Shown: positions 1 to 8,732 of the stretch, one piece after another
Numbering within the stretch: position 1 is the first letter of the stretch
Layout of the letters: the number at the start of each line of letters is the position of its first letter
From: Cymbomonas tetramitiformis
Taxonomy: Eukaryota > Chlorophyta > Pyramimonadophyceae > Pyramimonadales > Pyramimonadaceae
NCBI GenBank assembly: GCA_001247695.2
Contig: LGRX02027184.1
Coordinates: 1 to 64,000, forward strand
Reading direction: 5' to 3'
Length of the DNA stretch: 64,000 nucleotides
Notes under the pieces: model-generated
What the model saw: only the letters and a program-made list of their open reading frames with translations
Databases searched by the model: none
Told to the model about the DNA's origin: nothing
Program-made: the position numbers and the translations under genes

Positions 1-293
1 GACCCAAACGTCATAGTGCGCACGACGGGGACAACGTCGAGCAACCGACCACCATGTCTGCAGCGAGTCCCCGAGCGAGGCCACGCAGCGCCACCACCAG
101 ACCTGAAAAGGGCACCACGACAGGTGCCACGCCACTGCTTCCAACATTGCCCAAATGGCGACCATGTGCATGGGACCCCGTCCCAGCCACCACCAAACCA
201 CTGCACTGCCTGCAAGCGAGATACACGCCCGCAGGACACCCGGCCTCATGCGGACTGCCTGTGCCGGCAGCCCACGGCCACAGCGTCGGTCGC

Positions 294-2267
294 TCAGCAG
301 GGCCGCCCTCCCGCTGCGCCCGGGAAGCCCTGATGAAAACGCGCTCGTCGTCGTTGCGTGTGGTCCTCAAATGTCTCCGTCGCAGCACTGCATATCGAAT
401 GCGGAGAAGGCGGGCACCGTGAGGTGAGGTTGGCCGGTGGCCGGGATGCTTGCGGCGCGGGGGCGACACGAGGGGTAGCCCCACGGCGGCCAGCAGAAGG
501 AGCAGACACGCGCGCACCAGCGCTCGCCCTCAGCTCCCGTCCAACCACACTGCCAGGCGGCCGGCGCTGCTGACGTGCAGGGCGGTCGCGGACCTCGTCC
601 ACACTGCTCGTCCACAACTCGTCCACGTGCTCAGGCCTCACCGCCACTCGAGCTTGAAGCGCGGGTGGCGCAGCCGCTGGATAAAGGCGCGCCTCAAGGG
701 ACTCCAGCGCCTTCAGCACCCATGGGGCTGCCACCTCTCTGGACCCCCACAGCATCTGCGTGAACTTGCGGTCGTCCCGCATGAGGTACTCCTCTGTAAA
801 CTGAGTGTGCCATCGCAAACACCGCGTATGATCTTCGAAGATGTAGTAAACCGGTTTGGCGCGCGGGTGCTCCCTGCAGCACAACACATGCGCGGACCCT
901 TGCGCCACGTAAGCGCACAGCGACATCACGAAATTCCTCGCATGCTGATCCTCACGTACCGACCCATAATTCACCAGGTCGGCATAGGCCGACCCCACCG
1001 CCTCCACCAAACTGGAAGACGCTGTCTGTTCCCCCAGAGGGAGGCGCCAGCCTCGCTGCGCGCAGGAAATCGTCTTGTCGTGCTGGCGTGCGACGCTGCT
1101 GGAGATCCCCGGATGTTCACGCAGCCGGAGTCCTCGCTGGCTATAGCACACACCCAGCTCATACACGACAGGGCGGTCCCGGCAGCGGTCTGCGCCAAAC
1201 TTCGCCATGAAAACAGTGAGGTTGCTGCGGCTCTTCAAGGCCTCCACCCCCTACACAGTCAGAAACTCGTGCGATGAGCTGTCGGACACGTTCGTGGCGT
1301 TCCGTACGGCACTCCAATCCGACCCCAACAACGGGGATGGGGGCGCCCTCGTCGGAGACGGGGACAGCTGCCGCGTCCGAGCCGGACTCGCAGGTGTGGA
1401 AGGCGCGTCTCCCGGGGAACGTGCGCGGGCACCACGCGGGACCCTGATCGAGTTTGCCCACGAGCCCTCATTGGACAAAGCAGGTGATGCGGGCGGCGAC
1501 CTGGCACGAGAAGGGCCAGCGGCCGCACTCGAGGGTCCAGCTGCTGCGGCGCGAGCGGGTGGAGACGACGACTCACGAATATTGCCCACCAGCCCATTGT
1601 CGCTGGACACAGGTGACGGCGTCGGTGAGTAGCCTCTGCGCGGCGGCGAATTCGAACGTGCCAACCTCTCATGACTGAGGGACCTGGTCCGAGACGGCCC
1701 AGCGGTCGCGCGAGACGGTCCCGCCTCCGCAACAGGCGCAGAGGGCCGCGCCGTCGCGCGCTTGGTGACCTGCGTGCTGTGGGGTGGCGGTGGCCGGCAT
1801 GCGGCACCTGCTCTAATCGCAGCGTACCCCTCCTGCTCAGAGTTCACAGTCTTGATCATCCTCCTGCTGTCCCCCAAGCGCAGGTACTCCTGGGCAGCGG
1901 CGTTGCTGGCCGAACACTCTGCCGGGTCCCCCAAGGCCATCTTCCACCGGGTAAAACTTGGCGTTGGAATCCAGCGGGACCAGCTCCAGGGGCAGCCGTG
2001 TATGACCATGCCTACACCAATCTTCGTAGATGCCACCAGTGAGGGACTCCATGTCCACTGGGTGAAGGTAAATGAGCAGCTGATATGCCCAGACACCAGT
2101 GCGCTCGTACCAATGAGGGAGCTGGAGCTCTTGCAGAAGCTCCTCGCCATTGAACACTGCTGCATGGTCCAACGTGCAGTGCATGAGGTCGAGGTACTGC
2201 GTAGCCGTGTTCGGCTGAACGCAAAAGGCCCGCTTCTCCATGTCCCACAGGGTCCCAGTGACCTCAC
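294..2267 (-). pseudogene. Ser/Pro-rich then globular retroelement segment, interrupted by one TAG
   Basis: One frame is open from 2267 down to 294 except for a single TAG at 1251-1253. Before the TAG the sequence is disordered: Ser, Pro, Arg and Ala with repeated S-P-P, G-P-S and R-S blocks. After it comes a globular segment with well-spaced aromatic residues (Y-Y-I-F-E-D-H, R-W-H-T-Q-F) and then a Pro/Arg-rich tail. It follows the protease part on the same strand, so it probably belongs to the same degraded element. The lone stop could be a point mutation or, less likely, a read-through site. No recognised domain. Confidence 0.35.
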
Positions 2268-2682
2268 CGCTGGGGTATGTCAGCAGCGCCTGGACCTTGT
2301 CCTGCAACTTCTTGATCATGCTGGCGTCGAGCATCGACTCACTCCTCGCGCGGGGCAGGATGGCGTTCTGCTTGCCGGCACTGGACGGTATGTGCGCGGA
2401 GTAACTGTCGCCAATCGACCACTCACCCTTCCCCTCGTACCAACGTAGCTTCTGGTCGATGGCCAGCCAACTAGGAAACTGCAGCTGGTCCCTCGTCACC
2501 CACTTCTGCTCACGACACCGGGCGAACTCCACGCAGACATGTTCGTCGGAAGGTCGAGAAGGCATGTCTTGACTGGTCGGGGTGAAGGAGGATGTGGCAA
2601 AGGCGCGCGATGTTGTGCCTGTCTCGGTACAGCCTCTGTTCCCCCCATCGGTAGCTGGGAAGGACATCGCCCTCCCGGTCAT
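1837..2682 (-). pseudogene. Continuation of the retroelement polyprotein, frame-shifted
   Basis: A 281-codon frame overlapping the end of the protease-bearing frame. The believable part begins around D-E-H-V-C-V-E-F and runs through a Trp- and Leu-rich region (residues about 45-240) with regular amphipathic spacing, which looks like real former coding sequence. The last 35 residues become Gly/Gln/Arg-rich, as expected when a frame has slipped; the Ser/Pro-rich continuation is read in the frame of 294-2267. No catalytic motif was identified. It is most likely a Gag or linker region of the same element. At least two frame changes occur between 3571 and 2000, so it is called a pseudogene. Confidence 0.4.
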
Positions 2683-3571
2683 CCCAGAACTCTCTGACCC
2701 TTCCGCCCTCCCAAGGGGTCGGGGTACCGTAGAACTGCTCGAGCAGGCGCTTCGACTCTGCTTGGACGGCAGGCTCCAGCAGCTTCATGGAACTCATTCG
2801 GTGCCTGTCAAGGAGGCATGTCCACGTGCGATTCTGCTGCTGCAGCTCCGCGTGTGTGCTGACACGAGGCCGTGGGCGTTCGCCAAGCTCTCTCGGCGAA
2901 GGCACAGGTGACGGCAACGGCGACACCTCACCGTCATCAATGTGCTCAGGGCGTACGCCAGCAGCAGCTATCCTCTCCTCCCTCGCGCTGGGAGGTGGGT
3001 GCGATGGCCACTCGCACACCACTTCCTGGCCAAAGATCTCCGTCATCAAGCACACAGCCGGGTCCAATCGCCTGGGTAGGCCGGGACGCCTGGGTGGCGT
3101 CATGTCCACCAGCGGGAGCACCACCTGGGCGTCCATACCCAGAATCGAGGGCGCATGCGACACGGCCACGCCACTCCCAAGCTTGATGTCAATCATGAGG
3201 GAGTTCTTCAACGGCCCAGTGCCTATCAGCAGATCCCAAGAGTTCTCGGGCTCGAACGTCACGAAGGCGTGTAGCCGGTGAAGAGTCATGTGCGGTGTGC
3301 CCGCAGCCAGTATGACGTCCACGTGGCAGTAATGCGTGAACTTCGTCGGGCTGTTGTCACACCTGGTGACCTTGGCGCCGGTGCTGGCTTCGTACACCGT
3401 GAGTCCCAGCCGCCTCACGACTGCGATGGAGATGATGTTACAGTTGGCGCCGGTGTCCATGAGGATCGCTCGGTAGAGCATGAGCTCACCACCGGACGAC
3501 ACCAACGCCAAGCCCTCATACAGGGTGGCATTCTGCAATTTGCAGATAGGCTGCACCTGTGTCATCAGCAA
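2510..3571 (-). pseudogene. Retroelement polyprotein fragment with retropepsin-like aspartic protease
   Basis: Reading frame of 353 codons. A retropepsin-type active site D-T-G-A-N lies at residues 39-43, preceded by a hydrophobic strand and followed by I-I-S, as in LTR-retroelement proteases. A second segment, D-L-L-I-G-T-G near residue 130, fits the hydrophobic-hydrophobic-Gly element that closes the retropepsin fold. The remainder (Pro-rich linker, then a charged helical part with W-x-x-R and Y-R-D-R-H) is not recognised. The frame ends in a stop near 2510 while coding character continues in another frame over 1837-2682, so a frameshift separates them. In-frame stops lie just upstream of 3571, so the start is not secure. 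Family assignment (Ty3-like versus other) is open because no reverse transcriptase is visible. Protease call is good; intactness is not supported. Confidence 0.55.
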
Positions 3572-3699
3572 TGTTCGTCACAGAGACTACTGTCCCCAGT
3601 GTCACAACCCGGCTGAGGTACACGACAAGCCGCGGTTTGTGACATGCATACTGTCATACATACTTATTTACTGTGACATATTGCTAGAACTTGCAAGTC

Positions 3700-4715
3700 C
3701 AGTGCTATATTGAAAACCCAAGTAGTATAAGATGCCAATCTTGATTGTTAAGACGGGAATTAGTACAGTTGTTCCATGACGGAGGATTTGGGATTGGACA
3801 TCTGTTCTCCTGTTAATCAACGTTGGATACTCATCGGAGCTACTTGTGAAAATTTATCATTTAACTCATCATTCATTATGATGAGATGAACAGGATTACA
3901 ACAGTATACTAACTATATTGATATACATTATACTGGTGATATGTTGTCCATTGGTATACAGACAAACCTGTATGAACTTATATCAATTTACTTCAGTGTA
4001 CTCAATCAGTAAGTACATGTACAATATATGGTTACTGTGTATACCATCTGATGGGATCACAACAGTGTATACCATCACTATAAAACTATATATAATAGTA
4101 CTCACACTAATATTTATGTTAATACATGTTGTAGATATACCGACACTGAGTCAGTAAGTGTACATGATCAATGTATAATATCAATATCTCATGTATAATG
4201 CATAGATACCATTCCACAAACGCATGTGCGTGTGGAATGTCGGTGATGGCGATAGATATGGGAGCAGGATCAAACCACATGTTGTAGGGCTGGATGGAGA
4301 ATATCTCCAGACCCGAAGGCAATATAAAGTGCTCATAAAAACAGCTGGTCACTTTTGAGCACTGTCCATGCCCTTTCGTATATCGCTGGAGCAACACCAT
4401 CATCTACTATGCATTTTGACAGTTGATTCAGAACCTGATCACTTCAATGCATATCTCAGTAAATCTCACAGATTCGGAACTCATCGTGACACCGATGTAG
4501 CTGATAGAGATTACTAAACAGACACTGCTCTGATTATTCAAGCATTGTTCTGATTTACTTAGAAACTGGAGGTATCGTTTTGATAACCTTCCAGTGCACC
4601 GCCATATGCCTAAGTAAATGATGAATTATCTGACATATCACTTAAGTGACTGCAAGTCACTAGTGATAAATCTATCTATATATATATATATATATTAGGG
4701 TTTGGTCTATATATC
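3700..4715. other. AT-rich stretch without a recognisable gene
   Basis: About 1 kb of AT-rich DNA with several short inverted words (for example TATATAATAG and related) and only short, low-quality frames. No exon with convincing splice sites or protein similarity was seen. Confidence 0.5.
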
Positions 4716-4990
4716 AAGGCTAGGTATCGATAACTCGATAACGCGATATATCGATATATCGAAATATCATGTTGTATCGATAACTTTTCGCGGATATCAT
4801 ATCGTATCGATATCAATTTTCTAGTTATCGTATCGTATCGATAACTTTTTGAATATATCATATCGTATCGATAGCGTTTTAACATATTTATAATGTCTCG
4901 ATATCTCGATATGAGCATGTACGGCGCGTATCGATATCTCACCACCAAATATCGTGATATATCGCGATATTTCGCAAAATATCGCGATAA
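4716..4990. repeat. ATCGATA-rich degenerate tandem repeat
   Basis: Dense run of ATCGATA, TATCGTATCGATA and CGATATATCG words, so most of the segment is locally palindromic and read in frame as repeated Tyr-Arg-Tyr-Asp. The same word family recurs at 7600-7745 and 53148-53915. The right part (about 4950-4990) drifts to ATATCGCGATA. Character is satellite-like, not coding. Confidence 0.7.
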
Positions 4991-5052
4991 TTTGTGATTT
5001 TTTCGCCTGCTTGAAAACTGCTAGGAGCCAAACAACCAATTGAATTTCCGCT

Positions 5053-5504
5053 ATGTATGATCCTTGGATCGATCATGCGCTACCATCAACCAGCAGGTAA
5101 TGATATGAATCACCACTGCCCTTCACCTTAACCTTTTGTGCCCACTGCCAGAGCATGGGAACCTATTGAGAACCTTGCATGGCACGAACAGGATATCGCC
5201 CAGTTCAGGGAGAAAGTCCTAGTACTCGAAGCAGAGGCTGAGAAACGCGCGTCTCAGGCAAAGAAGAGAAAAGCGAGCACTTTAAACGACGATGTTATTG
5301 AAATGGACAAAGCGAAAGGTAAGAATGCGTGTGTGCCCTCTTCGCTTATGTGATCATCGCTGCCGACGAAAGTGTGCAACCTGCATGCGCAAAGAACGAA
5401 CGCACGTTCGAAGTTACAATAGTTCGTCGCGTTCATTTCTTGCAGATGGCCCAGAGGTCAGACAATGGGTGGAAGGTCTTGCTCAACGCCGTAAGGCCGA
5501 GTGA
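5053..5504 (+). CDS. Mini gene with chromodomain-like end, three exons
   Basis: Exons 5053-5096, 5152-5318 and 5446-5504 join in phase (2, then 1) and give 89 codons and a stop. Splice sites are good: AG|GTAATG, TGCCAG|AG, AAG|GTAAGA and CTTGCAG|AT. The stretch S-R-A-W-E-P-I-E-N-L matches the C-terminal half of chromodomains (W-E-P-x-x-N-L). It is followed by a helix and a Lys/Arg-rich, nuclear-localisation-like run, A-K-K-R-K-A. Chromodomains of this type are common at the C-terminus of Ty3/gypsy integrases and in heterochromatin proteins. The first exon is short and lacks the aromatic cage of a full domain, so this is either a 3' remnant of a longer gene or a retroelement tail that gained introns. 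The start ATG is the first possible one after an in-frame stop. Confidence 0.4.
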
Positions 5505-5576
5505 GATATCGGACTTTTTAAAAAATGACATATCGGATTTATGGAGATATCGGACTTATTAAAAAAATGTCATATC

Positions 5577-5750
5577 TGCTGAAAACAGCTCAACAGACAG
5601 TGGGGACCCGAGAGCCGACGGAACAAACGGATCACTAGACTCGTATAGATGGACATAAATACTGAGTCTAGGTCACTAGCTGTACACCGAGAATGACACA
5701 CGAGATATGCCACCTGACTGTACAAACTAGTCAGGTTGTCATTTCCAGCA
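5577..5750 (-). repeat. 3' LTR of the small LTR element
   Basis: 174 bp. Terminal inverted pentamers TGCTG and CAGCA. On the minus strand it starts TGCTGGAAATGACA. Lacks a 7-bp block present in the other copy. Confidence 0.88.
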
Positions 5751-6226
5751 CACCACCTCATTTGAGGTGCACAGCTTGTGACTACACACCACCCTAGCTA
5801 CTAGAGTTTACTGAAAGAAATGTAAGATGTCAACTCTAGGGGCTAGCCAGGTCTCAAGATGTGGCTGAGTGCTAAAGCATAAAGTACATGCTAGGATGAG
5901 CTGTGAGCAACGAGATAAAAAATAATAATACGCCTCCGATCACAAATTCTTTTTCCTGCAAGTGGCTGGGTAACGCACGCAAGAAACCGCCGGTCTGCAT
6001 GTTGGATTAGGCAGCTAAAATTAAGAAAACCCTGCCGGTCGATGTAGCGTTGTTGTCTCTGCACTCTGAAAAGGGACCTCCGCCCATGGATTACGTGCCA
6101 TAAAAAAAACAAACGCTGCTCGCAAGTGGCTAGGATAGCAAAATAAGATGCCAAAATGAACATTCGATCTCAACTACAACAAGTGGCTGGCTCCCAAGTA
6201 ACGCCCCGCCGGTCAACGAAAAGAAA

Positions 6227-7198
6227 TCAGTAACCATCGGAATAGTACTCGTCGTCAACATACTCGTCAAAATGCTCAGCGAACTCCTCTGACGCACCAC
6301 CATACTCGTGAGAGTCGTAAGCCCCTGCGTCCCAGGCAGCCCACTCCTCTGCGGTGTACTCATCATCGTGCTCTTCTCCTTCAGCGAAAGCTGCCTCCGG
6401 AAAATCTTCGTGTTCAAACTCTTCTACTGTGGGCTCTGGGAGGGGCTCCACTGTAGAATTATCGTCAACATCAGATATATACTGCGGTAAAAAACCTTCC
6501 TCAATTGAGGGTTCTAAAACTCCGCCATAAGACTCTAGCTGGAGACCTGTGTCCAGCCCAGAACCCTGTTCCAATCGAAGGGTAGAAAAATGCGGTGCGC
6601 AAGCCAAGTGGCCATAATACCCCTCTTCCTCCTCCAAATCGTCTTCAGAATCGTCGAAATACCCAACAGGGTACTCCGATTCATCTTCGGTCTCACTACT
6701 TTCATACTCCTCAAGCTGGCGCTGTCCAGAATGCAAATAAGAATGCGTTGAGGGAGGGGCATGAATGTAATGTACTTCTGTGCGCACAGGAGGGGCCTGT
6801 GGCACAACGTCTCTCGCCCCAGGGATACTAGGCGAGGGTCTGGTGGTAGTGACCTGACAAGAAACATATCTCGAATTCGAATAAACCATGCAGTCACCAA
6901 CTCCTTTGTCGCAAAAGGATACACCGGAAATCCCGGATTCCACGGTTTCAGGCTCCTGAGCACCACCAACGTGTGTGCTAGCCTCTGAAACAACAATCTG
7001 AAGAACAACAGGCGTAGAAGCCGCCGATAATGCCACCGGAAAATTCGAGCTCTGGAAATGCGAAAGGGCGCGCGCCATAGAATGAATCAGGCTGGCAGTG
7101 CGCGAGCGGTTCAAAGAGTCCAAGTTTTGAAGCTTGCCATCAATAGTCGCCAAAAGAGCGCGAAGCTCTTCGCTCGAAGAAATCTGAGGTGAATCCAT
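6227..7198 (-). CDS. Acidic protein of the small LTR element (Gag-like?)
   Basis: The only long frame inside the element. The ATG at 7198 is chosen over an upstream non-ATG start at 7216, giving 323 residues. The N-terminus (residues 1-60) is helical and Ser/Leu-rich; the middle is Pro-rich; the C-terminal half is extremely acidic, with E-E-E-E-G-Y-Y-G and repeated Asp/Glu/Tyr runs. No zinc knuckle, protease or polymerase motif is seen. Position between LTRs and orientation fit a structural (Gag-like) role, but the composition is unlike normal basic Gag proteins, so it could be captured host sequence. The frame is intact over its full length, which suggests recent activity or selection. Confidence 0.6.
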   Translation of the reverse strand: MDSPQISSSEELRALLATIDGKLQNLDSLNRSRTASLIHSMARALSHFQSSNFPVALSAASTPVVLQIVVSEASTHVGGAQEPETVESGISGVSFCDKGVGDCMVYSNSRYVSCQVTTTRPSPSIPGARDVVPQAPPVRTEVHYIHAPPSTHSYLHSGQRQLEEYESSETEDESEYPVGYFDDSEDDLEEEEGYYGHLACAPHFSTLRLEQGSGLDTGLQLESYGGVLEPSIEEGFLPQYISDVDDNSTVEPLPEPTVEEFEHEDFPEAAFAEGEEHDDEYTAEEWAAWDAGAYDSHEYGGASEEFAEHFDEYVDDEYYSDGY

Positions 7199-7418
7199 AA
7201 AAGAAATAGAACACAAACGATGAATTCACTCAATAAAAATCGTAGAGCACCACTCCGTCGTAACAACCCACTGCCAAAGAGCGTTCCAAGCTCTAGCGTA
7301 ATTCTGATCTAGATGGTCTCACAAGGCGTGAGAACACTCAAACGAAAGATATAGACCAAAATAAATGAAATACTACGCTAGAAACAAATCACGCAAGCGT
7401 GAAGTGAGTCCCATAACC

Positions 7419-7599
7419 TGCTGAAAACAGCTCAACAGACAGTGGGGACCCGAGAGCCGACGGAACAAACGGATCACTAGACTCGTATAGATGGACATAA
7501 ATACTGAGTCTAGGTCACTAGCTCGTAGTTGTACACCGAGAATGACACACGGGATATGACACCTGACTGTACAAACTAGTCAGGCTGTCATTTCCAGCA
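7419..7599 (-). repeat. 5' LTR of the small LTR element
   Basis: 181 bp, near-identical to 5577-5750, followed by target duplication ATATC at 7600-7604. The half-tRNA primer-binding site abuts it at 7401-7418. Confidence 0.88.
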
Positions 7600-7745
7600 A
7601 TATCGTATCGATAGGAAATCTTAGTTATCATATCATATCGATATCAAATTTCTAGTTATCGTATCGTATCGATAACTTTTTGGATATATCATATCGTATC
7701 GACAAGAATTTTGTACTTATCGAAAATTATCGATAACAAAAAAAA
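7600..7745. repeat. ATCGATA-rich repeat, second block
   Basis: Same word family as 4716-4990 (ATCGTATCGATA, ATATCATATCGTATCGA). The small LTR element sits between this block and similar, weaker sequence ending at 5576, with its ATATC target inside such a word. Confidence 0.65.
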
Positions 7746-7963
7746 GAACTCGATGCCTAGCCCTGCATGTAATATGTTCTGAGACATGTGAAGGTATCAA
7801 TATGGAATATGCTCCCCAAGAAGCATACTGATACATACAAACATACTGTGCAAAGAAATATCAACTCATCAGTTCAGAATAATTTACGCCGTCAATCGAA
7901 AACCCTGAATTTTTGATCCGGATGCGCCATTGCGAAAAATGGATCGAGAATTTCAGAGGACCG

Positions 7964-8297
7964 TGCTGGAGTTGACATTCAGTCCGAGCTCAGTCATCAG
8001 AGTTGTCATCACCGACCCGTCATGACCGCTGTCATCACCGACTCGACCTGACCGCTGTCATCACCGATACGGCTCGACACCTCTGACTACCTCACTGACC
8101 TGATTGTCATCTCCTCTGATCGAGTTCGGTTGTCACATGAGACAGAGCACACACTAGCTCATTTCGCATCACACTCAGCATACTAGAACTATATATATTA
8201 TATCTTCTGTATGTTGAGGGAGATTCTGAGTGCGAAACCCTGAGCGTTGCAGTGCTTCCTGTTTGACCTGTCTGTTTACTGACTGGGTCTTCTCGCA
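7964..8297 (+). repeat. 5' LTR of the copia element
   Basis: 334 bp, TGCTGGAGTTGACA at the start and TTCTCGCA at the end. Contains a short run of diverged repeats (CTGTCATCACCGA words). An AT-rich patch near 8190-8205 could be the promoter region. Confidence 0.93.
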
Positions 8298-8732
8298 GGT
8301 TTGGCCCCACCACCGGCCTAAGGCTAGGAGCCGATTATGGTCGGCTAAACGCTTAGGGAAGCGCCAAGGGGGCGCGCCATCTAGGGATCATGGAAGTAAA
8401 GTAGGCAAGTAGTGGTGAGTGAGAGGAATCGTACGTTCCGTTTCAGCGTTTAAATTAGTTAGGAAAATCCTGGGACGGCCTGATCAACCGTAGGGACCCT
8501 GACAATCTCGCGCGAGTACCTTTAAAAATCGCGGGACTGAACGAAGAGCTCCTCCACGCCATCACCACTGACTGCTAACTGTGTTGTTTTGCATCACATG
8601 CTTTCTTCCCCCTTCCCTTTTTGGCACCCTCTTGGTGCTCCTGTTGTGAAATTTGATTGCTTGCTTGCTTATTATCCTGCTAGGGATTGCTAGTGTTATC
8701 TTGCTTGTAGCTCTTTCTTTTAGATTTTCGAG
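8298..8732 (+). promoter_or_regulatory. Copia leader with tRNA primer-binding site
   Basis: The primer-binding site GGTTTGGCCCCACCAC is at 8298-8313. The reverse complement aligns to GTGGTGGG-CCAT-AACC of initiator tRNA-Met, implying priming by an internal tRNA fragment rather than the 3' end. The rest is an untranslated leader of about 420 bp ending in a pyrimidine-rich stretch before the ATG at 8733. Confidence 0.6.

Larger units (their letters stand above)
5577..7599 (-). mobile_element. Complete small LTR retrotransposon (non-autonomous), minus orientation
   Basis: Two direct repeats, 5577-5750 (174 bp) and 7419-7599 (181 bp), both start TGCTG and end CAGCA. They differ by a 7-bp indel and a few substitutions. 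A perfect 5-bp target duplication ATATC flanks them (5572-5576 and 7600-7604). On the minus strand the 5' LTR is the right one. Directly inside it lies GGTTATGGGACTCAC, complementary to the anticodon arm of initiator tRNA-Met, as in copia-type priming. Directly before the 3' LTR is the purine run GAGGTGGTG. No reverse transcriptase or integrase is present; the interior carries one acidic-protein gene. LTR start, purine tract and priming match the large copia element at 7964-17571, its likely source of enzymes. Confidence 0.88.

Noticed and set aside
11..1277. Several long plus-strand frames at the left edge
   Set aside because: High-GC antisense shadows of the minus-strand retroelement relic; low-complexity Arg/Pro/His composition and no motifs.
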